From positions 62,001-126,000 of the forward strand of contig NZ_BOQP01000013.1 in assembly GCF_018332715.1 (NCBI RefSeq): 64,000 nt of DNA, written 5' to 3'. The notes beneath the pieces are model-generated. The model ran no database searches. It was not told where the DNA came from and worked only from the letters and a program-made list of their open reading frames with translations. The DNA comes from Winogradskya consettensis (GTDB taxonomy: Bacteria > Actinomycetota > Actinomycetes > Mycobacteriales > Micromonosporaceae). The first letter of the stretch is position 1, and every line of letters starts with the position of its first letter. The position numbers and the translations under genes are program-made. This document shows, piece by piece, positions 55,609 through 63,745 of this stretch.

Positions 55609-56127
55609 GTGTCGACTTTCGCTGCCGGCGTCGCTCGGGGCAAGAACGGCTGGACGGCATCCGAGGTGGAGCTCACCGGGGTGGCCGATATCGACGAGGT
55701 TGTCGACCGGCTGCGCGATGCCGAGCCCGATGCCGAGTTGTCGTTGCTGTTCGTCGAGGCCGACGATCAGTATTTGGTGATCATGCGCTTGGATGAGGGC
55801 GATGACCTGCGGGTCTTCGGGTCTGATTCGGCCTTCGCGGACGAGTCGCGCCTCGGTGCGCTGCTGCTCGCGGATGTGGAGGCGCCGGCCCTGGAGATCG
55901 ATGAGCTGGCCGCGCCACAGGGTGATGACGACGAGGACGAGCGGCCCGCCGCCGACCCCGACGCCGACCCCGTGGGCGATGTCGAGCTGCTCGCGGATCT
56001 GGGGATCAGTTCGCACCGGCTGCTCACCCTCTGTGGTCTCGAGGGGATGCTGCCGGCGGACGTGACCGCTGAGATCTGCCAGAAGCTGGGCGCCGGGGAC
56101 GAGCTCGAGGAGCTGCGCGACGCATGA
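55609..56127 (+). CDS. tRNA adenosine deaminase-associated protein
   Basis: 172 aa from GTG 55609, which has a run of G upstream. It is acidic, with a central Asp/Glu-rich linker (GDDDEDERPAADPDADP). The N-terminal half is a mixed domain (VEADDQYLVIMRLDEGDDLRVFGSD) and the C-terminal ~45 residues a helical module (ADLGISSHRLLTLCGLEG). The product family is found only beside tadA in actinobacteria (Rv3753c position) and its role is unknown. The tadA start overlaps its stop (ATGA). Confidence 0.85.
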   Translation: MSTFAAGVARGKNGWTASEVELTGVADIDEVVDRLRDAEPDAELSLLFVEADDQYLVIMRLDEGDDLRVFGSDSAFADESRLGALLLADVEAPALEIDELAAPQGDDDEDERPAADPDADPVGDVELLADLGISSHRLLTLCGLEGMLPADVTAEICQKLGAGDELEELRDA

Positions 56128-56573
56128 TGGCCCGTCCTCTGCACGAGACATGGATGCGTCGGGCGCTCTCCGTCGCCACCACGTCGGCGGAGGACGTGCC
56201 GGTCGGTGCGGTGATCTACGACGCGGCCGGGAACGAGCTGGCCACAGCCGGGAACGAGCGTGAGGCGGCCGGGGATCCGACCGCCCACGCCGAGGTGCTC
56301 GCGCTGCGTCGCGCCGCTGCGGTCACCGGCAGTTGGCGCCTGGACGGCTGCACGCTCGTGGTGACGCTGGAGCCGTGCACGATGTGTGCCGGCGCGCTGG
56401 TGCTGGCCCGGATCGGCACGCTCGTCTTCGGCGCCTGGGAGCCGAAGACGGGCGCGGTCGGGTCCCTCTGGGACGTGGTCCGGGATCGGCGCCTGAACCA
56501 CCGCCCAGAGGTCTACACAGGCATCCTGGAAGCCGAATGCGCGGCCCTGATGCGCGGATTCTTCAGGCGATAG
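56124..56573 (+). CDS. tadA: tRNA-specific adenosine deaminase
   Basis: 149 aa. Zinc-binding and proton-shuttle motifs HAE (TAHAEVLAL) and PCxxC (EPCTMCAGAL) are intact, and GAWEPKTGAVGS follows. It deaminates A34 of tRNA-Arg to inosine. Coupled to the associated gene upstream. Its 3' end overlaps the convergent deoD by 11 bases. Confidence 0.95.
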   Translation: MMARPLHETWMRRALSVATTSAEDVPVGAVIYDAAGNELATAGNEREAAGDPTAHAEVLALRRAAAVTGSWRLDGCTLVVTLEPCTMCAGALVLARIGTLVFGAWEPKTGAVGSLWDVVRDRRLNHRPEVYTGILEAECAALMRGFFRR

Positions 56574-57270
56574 CCGTGTCGAGGCCGATCTGCACCATGT
56601 CGGAGAAGCCCTGCTCGCGCTGCGCGGCATCCATCTTGTCGCCACGCTTGATGTGGTCGCTGACGGTCAGAATCGTCAGCGCCTTCACGCCGAACTTGGC
56701 CGCGATCGTGTAGATGGCAGCCGACTCCATCTCGACCGCGAGCACGCCGTAGTCGGCGAGCCGGTCGTAAAGGTCGGGCCGGTCCGTGTAGAACTCGTCA
56801 GCGGCCAGAATCGGACCCACCCGCAACGGAACGTTCCGCCGCTCAGCGACCTCGGCCGCGGTCCGCAGCAGCCCGAAATCAGCCACGGGCGCGTAATCCA
56901 CCAGCCCGTCGAACCGCAACCGGTTCATGTTCGAGTCGGTGGCCGACCCGATCGCCGCGATGACATCCCCGAGCTGCAGATCCATCGCCAACGCGCCGCA
57001 CGACCCAATCCGGATGATGGACTTCGCGCCGTACTCGTTGATGAGCTCATGCGTGTAGATCGAGGCCGACGGCATCCCCATGCCCGACCCCTGCACCGAA
57101 ACAGGCACACCCTGCCACGTGCCGGTGAACCCCAGCATCCCCCGGACCTGCGTGTAACAGACCGGGTCCTTCAGAAACGTCTCAGCGATCCACTTCGCCC
57201 GCATCGGATCCCCGGGAAGCAGAACCCGCTCAGCGATATCGCCCGGCTTCGCGCCGATGTGAACACTCAT
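56563..57270 (-). CDS. deoD: Purine nucleoside phosphorylase, DeoD type
   Basis: 235 aa, standard hexameric-PNP length. MSVHIGAKPGDIAERVLLPG is the family start. GSGMGMPSASIYTHEL and VEMESAAIYT are the family signature regions, and TVSDH carries the catalytic Asp. It cleaves purine ribo- and deoxyribonucleosides with phosphate. ATG 57270 is chosen because it fits homologues; the frame extends upstream. Confidence 0.95.
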   Translation of the reverse strand: MSVHIGAKPGDIAERVLLPGDPMRAKWIAETFLKDPVCYTQVRGMLGFTGTWQGVPVSVQGSGMGMPSASIYTHELINEYGAKSIIRIGSCGALAMDLQLGDVIAAIGSATDSNMNRLRFDGLVDYAPVADFGLLRTAAEVAERRNVPLRVGPILAADEFYTDRPDLYDRLADYGVLAVEMESAAIYTIAAKFGVKALTILTVSDHIKRGDKMDAAQREQGFSDMVQIGLDTAIA

Positions 57271-57389
57271 GAAAGCTGATCCTGCCAGGCGCCCGCCGCC
57301 CGGACGCCAGGACCTGGCACTTCGAGCCCTGATCCGGTTTGGGGTCACCCGCCTACAGACGCCCCAGCCGGTCAGTTATTCTACTTCAC

Positions 57390-57479
57390 GGTGGTGTGTC
57401 CGAGCGGCCTAAGGAGCACGCCTCGAAAGCGTGTGAGGGTGCAAGCCCTCCAAGGGTTCAAATCCCTTCACCACCGCCA
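57390..57479 (+). tRNA. tRNA-Ser (anticodon CGA)
   Basis: Acceptor GGTGGTG pairs with CACCACC. The anticodon arm ACGCCTCGAAAGCGT has anticodon CGA. A long variable arm and T-arm GGGTTCAAATCCC follow. Discriminator G, CCA encoded. Confidence 0.95.
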
Positions 57480-57490
57480 GCAAGCAGGTC

Positions 57491-57528
57491 AAACGCCCGG
57501 CACCTCGGAGACGAGGAGCCGGGCGTTT
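57491..57528 (+). terminator. Terminator after tRNA-Ser(CGA)
   Basis: ACGCCCGGC and GCCGGGCGT pair, extended by CCTC/GAGG inside with a small bulge, and are followed by TTTCT. Confidence 0.7.
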
Positions 57529-58005
57529 CTCTGTCTGGTCTCAGTTTTGGTCTCACCGGAGAGGTCCGGACGCCCAGACAGGCCCGACCCTGGACACCGA
57601 ACACTCCGGGCGGCACACACTCGCCGATGGTTCCGTCAGATCTCGTACGACGCGACGAGGACTCGAGAGCGCACAGCCCGCCGTCACCCGCCAGGGTGAA
57701 CATCGCCGGGGCTGCACCTCTCAGCCCGCCCACGCTTACGCGTGGCAATGCGCCACTTCCCGTCGACCATTCACCGAGGTAATCGTGGGTCTATGCCATC
57801 GGGATGCCCTCTCACCACGGCCGGCGGCATTGTCACAATGTCACTCTTGCGTGGGACTGAACGGACAATCCTCACCATCTACGGGGATGACCGTCCGACC
57901 TACACTGGCGTGACCACGGCCGAGTAGATCAATTGGACCCGTACGGTATGCAGCGCGCCAATTCCGCCGATAGCAGCAGGGCGTGGATGATTCGGGGTGG
58001 TACGG
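57529..58005. other. Intergenic region before the deoxyribosyltransferase-like gene
   Basis: About 480 bases, with no credible gene. It contains ATTGTCACAAT (57829-57839), a 5+1+5 palindrome, followed by a second TGTCAC (57839-57844). No integrase, transposase or recognisable attachment repeat was found. Confidence 0.55.
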
Positions 58006-59388
58006 ATGAAGACAGTGTTTGTGCTGATGCCGTTCGATGAGAACTTTGACGATGTCTTCCACATCATCAAAGACTCCGGCCGACAGTCCAACGAGGAAAC
58101 CGGCTTGGAGATCAAGGTCTACCGGGCCGACGAAATCGCCGAACCGGGACGGATCTCGTTCCAGGTTTTGGAGGCGATTCGAGAGGCAGACCTTATTATC
58201 GCTGATCTCACCGGGAGCAATCCGAATGTGATGTACGAGCTCGGCTATGCTCACGCGGCCGAGAAAGACGTGGTGATCCTGAACCAGGAAGTTAACGACT
58301 CGCCGTTCGACGTCAAGGACTTTCGTCAGATCACGTACGACCGGACCAAGATGCTCCGCGATTGCCGCCCTCGGTTGGTCACAGCCATCAACTCGGTCAT
58401 CGGCAAGGCGGGCGACGCCAAAACCTTCATCGCGGACAACGACGGGCAGGTCGAACGATTCACTGAATTCTCGGTGGTGCGTCGCCCCGGCTCGGTTCTC
58501 GTCGCGGACATTCAGGCGATACACGTCAAGCTGCAGGTTTCCAGAAAGATCTCACACGATAAGGCGGAGATCCGCAGCCTGGGTATCACCCTGCGAAAAC
58601 TGATCGACACCGTAACCATCGTCGGTCGGGTCGATGAGGGCGACTCCCGGAACACCGCAGGGTCGATCGGCAATTGCGCCGTGGAACTCGAGCAGGCGGG
58701 CGAGGAGGAACTTGCTCACGAAATTTTCACCCGGGCGATCAATCTGTTCCCTGACTTCGAGGGCCTGCGGATCCAGTACAGCGACTTCCTGAGCGACCAG
58801 GGAAAGGATGAAGAGGCGTGGAAGGAACTGGAGCGGGCAAAATCGATCAATCCTGCGGATAGGCGTATCTCGAGACTTGCTATGAAGATACGAAGTCGCT
58901 CAGCGGGCAATCGAGAGCAGGACGCTGAGATTCTCCATGATTTACGAGACGGGTTTGAGGCAGACCCTTCCGATCAGGCCACACTGGTAGCCTATCTTGT
59001 CGCCCTCGATGCCGCCGGCATCGTCCAGTCCGAGGAGTTCGAGCGGGTCTGCAAGATATGGAGTGAGAGGCCCGGACAGGATGGCTACATGGCAGATCGG
59101 GCCCTTGCCGACTTCCTTGCCAAGCACGATCCGCTTCGCGCTCAGAAAATCTACGAAGGCCTCCTGGCCCGGACTCCGGCTTTGCCGGACAGTGATCGCC
59201 ACGCTGTATTGCACAATCTCGCGACGATCCTTTCCGACACCGACCAGGATCAGGCAATCCGTTACTGGACGCTGGCGTACAAGATGAACCGGACCGACGC
59301 CGTCGTCACCGCGAGTTTCTCCCAGCGGCTCGCTCAATGGGGAAAGCTTGATCTGGCCAGCCGTGTGGTGAACGGTGAGCAGATCTAG
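58006..59388 (+). CDS. Nucleoside 2-deoxyribosyltransferase-like/TIR-like domain fused to TPR-like repeats
   Basis: 460 aa from ATG 58006; a GTG nine bases upstream is possible. Residues ~1-130 form a deoxyribosyltransferase-like Rossmann domain: KTVFVLMPFDENFDDVF, then EADLIIADLTGSNPNVMYEL with the likely catalytic Glu, and HAAEKDVVIL. This domain is related in fold to TIR, and such stand-alone forms are suspected N-glycosidases that act on nucleotides or NAD. The middle (~130-235) is unassigned. The C-terminal half (~235-455) is helical, TPR-like (AHEIFTRAINLFPDFEGLR, AWKELERAKSINP). Codon use is less GC-rich than in neighbours. It lies downstream of tRNA-Ser(CGA), which suggests acquired DNA. 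The function, including defence, is unproven. Confidence 0.8.
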   Translation: MKTVFVLMPFDENFDDVFHIIKDSGRQSNEETGLEIKVYRADEIAEPGRISFQVLEAIREADLIIADLTGSNPNVMYELGYAHAAEKDVVILNQEVNDSPFDVKDFRQITYDRTKMLRDCRPRLVTAINSVIGKAGDAKTFIADNDGQVERFTEFSVVRRPGSVLVADIQAIHVKLQVSRKISHDKAEIRSLGITLRKLIDTVTIVGRVDEGDSRNTAGSIGNCAVELEQAGEEELAHEIFTRAINLFPDFEGLRIQYSDFLSDQGKDEEAWKELERAKSINPADRRISRLAMKIRSRSAGNREQDAEILHDLRDGFEADPSDQATLVAYLVALDAAGIVQSEEFERVCKIWSERPGQDGYMADRALADFLAKHDPLRAQKIYEGLLARTPALPDSDRHAVLHNLATILSDTDQDQAIRYWTLAYKMNRTDAVVTASFSQRLAQWGKLDLASRVVNGEQI

Positions 59389-59486
59389 TTCATCGTGATC
59401 GGAGACCCGTCTATACCCTGGGGCATAGCCGGGTCTCCGGCTGCAGCCAGATCCGCACGAAGCCTGTGGCTGCCACGCTGTTGGGT

Positions 59487-59729
59487 ATGAAGAGTTCGAG
59501 CACCGAGTCCCCCGCCCGCATCTGGCTTCGCCGCCTGGTCATCGCCGTGTCCTGCGCGCCGCTCGCTGCGCTCAGTGTTCTGCACACGATGGGACGCTCG
59601 GAGGACTTCGGCGTGCTGGGGCGCTGGTATGTGATGGTTCCGCTGGCTGTCGGGTGCTACTTCGCGTGGAACCTCATCGAGAAGGCGATCTCGTGGACCA
59701 CGCCGGTCGAAACGCGCGAGGAAGCTTAG
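59487..59729 (+). CDS. Small two-helix membrane protein
   Basis: 80 aa from ATG 59487; a GTG at 59466 is an alternative. Two hydrophobic segments (~14-32 and ~45-66) with a short loop and a charged Glu-rich end. Not recognised. It follows the TPR-like gene after ~100 bases and overlaps the end of the hydrolase remnant. It might belong to the same acquired segment, but its GC content looks native. Confidence 0.55.
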   Translation: MKSSSTESPARIWLRRLVIAVSCAPLAALSVLHTMGRSEDFGVLGRWYVMVPLAVGCYFAWNLIEKAISWTTPVETREEA

Positions 59730-59919
59730 GCATCCAGCTCGCCAAAGAACGCCAGGACCGACGCGATCACCAGGTCGGGATCGGTCACCGGGGTGAGGTG
59801 GCCGGCGCCGGGGAGTTCCAGTTAGCGGCTGTGCGTGATCGCCGCCGCCACCTCGCGCGCACGGGCCGCGAAGGTGTCAGTTGGGCCGAAGGTTTCGTAG
59901 CGTCCGGCGTCCGCCGGAT
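59726..59919 (-). pseudogene. Alpha/beta hydrolase remnant
   Basis: Reading on the minus strand just after the DinB stop, a frame encodes TLNPADAGRYETFGPTD and continues to AAAITHSR, then an in-frame TAA, then LELPGAGHLTPVTDPDL and LVIASVLAFFGEL to a final TAA. The second part is the typical C-terminal end of an alpha/beta hydrolase with the catalytic His in GAGH. No start, nucleophile or N-terminal body is present, so this is a decayed fragment. Its final stop overlaps the stop of the small membrane protein gene. Confidence 0.75.
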
Positions 59920-60486
59920 TCAGGGTTTCCAGGGCTTCATCCAGGGGGATTCGGGCCAGCCTTCGGCTGCTGCCATCAATGGGTACGCCGTGGCGCCGTC
60001 GACTGATTCGCGGATGATGTCGGCGTGGCCTGCGTGGCGGGCGGTTTCTTGGATCAGGTGGAGCAGGACCCAGCGTACGGACCAGTTGTCGATGTCTTTC
60101 GGGTTCCAGGGGACCGTGTGGTCGACCGGGACGGGGTGGTCGAGGTCGTCGATTTCCGCGATCGTTTTCTCGGTTCGCGCGGCGATGCGGTCGTAGTTGG
60201 CGAACACGTCGTCGATCGTTTCACCGTCGGCCAGCCGGAAATTGTTCTCGTAGGCGGCGTAGTCGACCGGGCGGGACTCACGGCGTACGGTGTCGATCCA
60301 GTTTTCCTCGGTTGAGGCGCAATGCTTGATCAGACCGCCCACCGTGAGCGGGCTGGCCGATGCGGCGGTTCTGAGCTGGTCCTCGGTGAGGCCGAAGGCC
60401 GTCAGGCGCACGACGTAACGCATCTGGGTGAGGTAGGCGAGCAGTCCCTCACGTTCGTTGCTGATGGCGCCGACCTGACCGGGCAT
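59920..60486 (-). CDS. DinB-family/DUF664 protein
   Basis: 188 aa. A four-helix-bundle pattern with the metal-site His residues in GGLIKHCASTEENWID, HLIQETARHAGHADIIRE. Members of this family often act as thiol-dependent transferases with mycothiol or bacillithiol; the substrate is unknown. AGGAGAAAGCTC precedes ATG. Confidence 0.88.
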   Translation of the reverse strand: MPGQVGAISNEREGLLAYLTQMRYVVRLTAFGLTEDQLRTAASASPLTVGGLIKHCASTEENWIDTVRRESRPVDYAAYENNFRLADGETIDDVFANYDRIAARTEKTIAEIDDLDHPVPVDHTVPWNPKDIDNWSVRWVLLHLIQETARHAGHADIIRESVDGATAYPLMAAAEGWPESPWMKPWKP

Positions 60487-60526
60487 GAGCTTTCTCCTGT
60501 CCTTTTAGCGAGGCTTCCCGCTCAGG

Positions 60527-61522
60527 TTAGGAGGATTTCAGGTCAGTTTCCGGCCGCATTCCGATCGCCGTGTCACCCACCCGGGTCACCCATCCGCCGG
60601 AGCGCCCGAGCGCGAGCAGAGAATCCCGATCAAGGCCGATTTCCACGGGTACGCCCGGAGCGGCCGGCCACCCCCGCCGAAGCTCACCGGGCCGGCGCAG
60701 AAGCCCCGTCAACTCGTCGACGGAGTCGAGCGATTCCGCGAAAATCGACAGGTCGGAAAGAACGAGTTCCATTGCTTCGCGTACGGCGTCCGCGTTGCCG
60801 CCGCACATTGCCGCAATGAGTTCGGGGCGGGTGGCGGCTACTCGCGTACCGTCGCGGAAAGAGCCGGCGGCGAGCGTACCCGCCAAGGGGTTGTCCTCGA
60901 TCAGGTTGCTGAGCGCCGCGGCCAGCAGGTGTGGAACGTGGCTGATCCGGGCTACGGCCCGGTCGTGTTCGTCGGCGGTCGCGGGCACGACCCGGGCACC
61001 GATGGACGTGTAGAGGCCGGCCAGTGTGAGCCAGTCGTCCAGGCCGGTGCTGCCGGGCTCCAGGCAGAGCACCCACGCACACTCGTCGAACAGGTGCGGG
61101 TCGGACGCGAGGAAACTCGACGACTCCTTGCCGGCCATGGGATGCCCGCCGACGTAGCGCAGGCCGCCCATCAGGTCACGGACCGGGCCTTTCACCGAGG
61201 TGACGTCGGTGATCAGGCCGAGGAAGCCGCTCAGCTCGGCGAGTACGGCGGGCACCGCGGGCAATGGGACGGCGAGCACCACCACCTCGGCGTCCGCAAC
61301 CGCGTCGGCGACGCTGTCGGTGACGTGCCAGGCGCCCTTGATCTCGACCGGGCGGATCGAGGGGTCGGCGAAGTGGTGAGCACCCGCGGCCTTGGCCATC
61401 GCGGTCGCCTCCACCCGGGTCGAGGGCGCCAGGTCATAACCGGTGACGTTATGCCCGTGGGCGGCTAAGGCGCGCAGCAGCGAGCCGCCGATGAGTCCGA
61501 GACCGATGACCGCGACATTCAC
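60527..61522 (-). CDS. tyrA: Prephenate dehydrogenase
   Basis: 331 aa from GTG 61522. NAD-binding GLGLIGGSLLRAL at the N-terminus, then TDVTSVKGPV and the conserved HPMAGKESSS with catalytic His. The C-terminal helical dimer region shows ISHVPHLLAAALSNLIEDN. It makes 4-hydroxyphenylpyruvate for tyrosine. There is no ACT domain. The tadA/partner/tyrA neighbourhood matches Rv3752c-Rv3754, here with an inserted accessory segment. Confidence 0.95.
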   Translation of the reverse strand: MNVAVIGLGLIGGSLLRALAAHGHNVTGYDLAPSTRVEATAMAKAAGAHHFADPSIRPVEIKGAWHVTDSVADAVADAEVVVLAVPLPAVPAVLAELSGFLGLITDVTSVKGPVRDLMGGLRYVGGHPMAGKESSSFLASDPHLFDECAWVLCLEPGSTGLDDWLTLAGLYTSIGARVVPATADEHDRAVARISHVPHLLAAALSNLIEDNPLAGTLAAGSFRDGTRVAATRPELIAAMCGGNADAVREAMELVLSDLSIFAESLDSVDELTGLLRRPGELRRGWPAAPGVPVEIGLDRDSLLALGRSGGWVTRVGDTAIGMRPETDLKSS

Positions 61523-61547
61523 GGGCCGACTCTCGCACACCCGGCCG

Positions 61548-62288
61548 TCAGGCCTTGCAGTTGTTGGCCTTCGCCCAGGAGTTCACCTTCGCGACGGGGC
61601 TCTTGTTGCCGCCCTTGCGCCACGAGTCCAGGAACGTCGCCGGCCAGATCACACCGCGCCGCACCTTCCAGTCGCCCGTCTTCGCGCACGCCGGCGAGAT
61701 GCCGTAGTGCAGGTGGCAGACGCCGTTCGCGTTACCGGTGTGCCCGACCTTGCCGACCTGCTGGCCCGCCGTGACCCGGACGCCGGCCTTGATCCCCGAC
61801 AGCACCTTGCTCAGGTGCGAGCCGTAGTAACGCACCCCGTCATCGCCCAGGATCGACACGGAGAGGCCGCCGTTGAGCGGACCGTCCGGCTGACCCTTCA
61901 CGTACTCGTCCTTGAGGCTCACCTCCAGCACGACACCGCTGGTCGTGGCGACCGCCGGCTCACCGCAGTCAGCGAAGATGTCCGTCGCCGGATACTTGCT
62001 GTGCGTCGGGTGATAGTCGACGTTCGAGGCCTTCACCGGGAATGCGTACTTCACGGTCGTCGCGGTCTTGCTCGGGCTTTTGCTCGGAGTCGGGCTCGGG
62101 CTCGTGGACGGCGGCGCGCTGGCTTTACCAGCGGCTGACGGCGGGTCCGCGGACTCCGTCGCCGCCGTCGAGGGCGGATCCACGAACTGCGGTGTCGCCG
62201 AGCCCGACGAGTCGTCACTCGGCGAGCCGCAAGCGGCGAGCGAGAACACGGCAACGGTCAGGACCGAGAACGTACGCAGAGAAACCAC
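61548..62288 (-). CDS. M23-type peptidase lipoprotein
   Basis: 246 aa from GTG 62288; upstream starts would break the signal peptide. The lipobox is LAAC (Cys ~18), followed by a Ser/Pro/Thr-rich tether. The LytM/M23 domain has HPTHSKYPATDIFADCG (His and Asp ligands) and HLHYG (His-x-His), and the region between them is complete, so an active zinc endopeptidase for peptidoglycan is likely. Two Cys pairs may form disulfides. Its end is 25 bases before the tyrA start. Confidence 0.9.
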   Translation of the reverse strand: MVSLRTFSVLTVAVFSLAACGSPSDDSSGSATPQFVDPPSTAATESADPPSAAGKASAPPSTSPSPTPSKSPSKTATTVKYAFPVKASNVDYHPTHSKYPATDIFADCGEPAVATTSGVVLEVSLKDEYVKGQPDGPLNGGLSVSILGDDGVRYYGSHLSKVLSGIKAGVRVTAGQQVGKVGHTGNANGVCHLHYGISPACAKTGDWKVRRGVIWPATFLDSWRKGGNKSPVAKVNSWAKANNCKA

Positions 62289-62352
62289 GGCGCCATCCTG
62301 GCAGAAGTCATCCATCCCCGCTGACCTGCCGACCGTGGATAAGGTGAGTGAC

Positions 62353-62916
62353 ATGACGGAACAGCACGGCGGCTGGGGCTCCTCGACACCGCCGCCCGGC
62401 TGGCTGCCCACGTCCGGGCAGCCGACGATGGTCTCCTCGGCGCCCCCTGCCCACCCGCAGGCCCTTCAGCCGAGCCGGCCTCCCGCAATGCCGCCTTACG
62501 CGACTGCGCCATACGCAAACGCGCCCCACCCGACTGCGCCATATGCGAATGCGCCCTACTCGATGCCGCCCGGCATGGCACCGATGGGCCGCCCGCCCGC
62601 GTTCCCGCCGAGCCTGCCGCCCCGCCCTGTCTACCGCGAACCTCACACCATCTCAGCGGGCCCGCTCCTGGCCGGCATCGGCGCGACGGCACTCTGGTTC
62701 GCCCTCTTCGGAGCCCTCGGCCGCGACCTCATGTCGTACGCCTGGTGGACGCTCGCCGCCGCCGTCTCCGCCTGGCTGGCAGCCGCCCTCCTCACCCTCA
62801 TCGGCAACCGCGGCGTCGCCGTGGGAGTCGCGGTCAGCAGCGCCCTCGGCCTGTCCATCGCAGCCGGCTTCGTAGCCGCCCGATGGATCACCACCAACGA
62901 CTGGCCCCTGTGGTGA
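62353..62916 (+). CDS. Pro-rich membrane protein with C-terminal helices
   Basis: 187 aa from ATG 62353; GTG 62344 is an alternative. Residues 1-95 are Pro/Ala/Tyr-rich with a repeated APYANAP-like unit. Three hydrophobic helices follow (~100-120, ~128-148, ~155-175). No family is recognised. The layout, a long cytoplasmic Pro-rich tail plus a small membrane domain, is common in actinobacteria. It runs divergently from the M23 gene, with starts 64 bases apart. Confidence 0.7.
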   Translation: MTEQHGGWGSSTPPPGWLPTSGQPTMVSSAPPAHPQALQPSRPPAMPPYATAPYANAPHPTAPYANAPYSMPPGMAPMGRPPAFPPSLPPRPVYREPHTISAGPLLAGIGATALWFALFGALGRDLMSYAWWTLAAAVSAWLAAALLTLIGNRGVAVGVAVSSALGLSIAAGFVAARWITTNDWPLW

Positions 62917-63018
62917 TTGCCCCACTCTGCCCATCCCTGTGAGCCACAATGGGTACGCTCCCAGTCGCACAACGCACTCACCCTTGACGAACGCCGACAG
63001 CCCAGGAAGTCTCGGCTC

Positions 63019-63186
63019 ATGGCCCACGTACCGCAGCGACTCGACCCCGAGCGTCGCCGTCGCCGGCTCGAGCTCCTGGCAGCCCTCGCCGACGCCAAAT
63101 CAGCCCGGGACCACGCCCAGCCGTCCCGCCTCCGCGGCGCCCGCCTCCGCGAACTGATCGCCAACCGCCGCCGCCTCGCCAACTGA
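63019..63186 (+). CDS. Very short basic protein, uncertain
   Basis: 55 aa from ATG 63019, with AGGAAG 15 bases upstream. It is highly charged, Arg- and Ala-rich (QRLDPERRRRRLELLAALAD) and would form one long amphipathic helix. It could be real or a chance frame in GC-rich DNA. No family is recognised. Confidence 0.35.
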   Translation: MAHVPQRLDPERRRRRLELLAALADAKSARDHAQPSRLRGARLRELIANRRRLAN

Positions 63187-63745
63187 CCCGGCCGGCATTG
63201 CGCGCTGTCTGGCCAGACCCGAGAGGCGCGCTTACCCGCACGTAGGTGTCGGCGTCCGCGACGCGGTTCGTCAGCCTTCGCTATGAGCCCGAGGACCCCG
63301 CCGCCGCCGGACTCGACGACGTATCTGACCTCGCTCGCCGCCGTTGGTGCGCTGATGTCGTGTGAAGACCTGCTCACGAAGGTCCCCCACAGTTCCAACT
63401 GACGCCCGGATCCCGCCGAGGCCAAGACGGTCGAGCCATGAATGGCGAGCTTCGTGAATGTGATCCGCATGACTCAAGCGGCGCTCGCGCCGACAGGCTG
63501 TGCCGGCGACACCGCAGGTCGGCAGCGAACGACCTGAGTCCGCCTTCACCGTGGATCGGTCCGCCGTAGCGGGTCATCACGGCAACTGAAGCTACAACAA
63601 GAAATGCACGGTGCCTTCACACGCTTTCGGGACGCGAGATCTCGTGGTCCTTGGACCGGATGGCTGCGTGATCAGGCCGGGACGGCAGCGCGCTGGGCGG
63701 TGGACTCAGGGCTGGGGGGTTGGGCGTACTTGGAGGGGGAGAGCC
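63187..63745. other. Non-coding region before the DUF885 gene
   Basis: About 560 bases without a credible gene. Open frames on both strands are short and carry no recognisable sequence. It holds one copy (near 63663) of a short sequence also seen near 55424. Confidence 0.5.

Noticed and set aside
57840..57927. Short frame MSLLRGTERTILTIYGDDRP before the deoxyribosyltransferase-like gene
   Set aside because: Short, no ribosome-binding site and no family; too weak to call.
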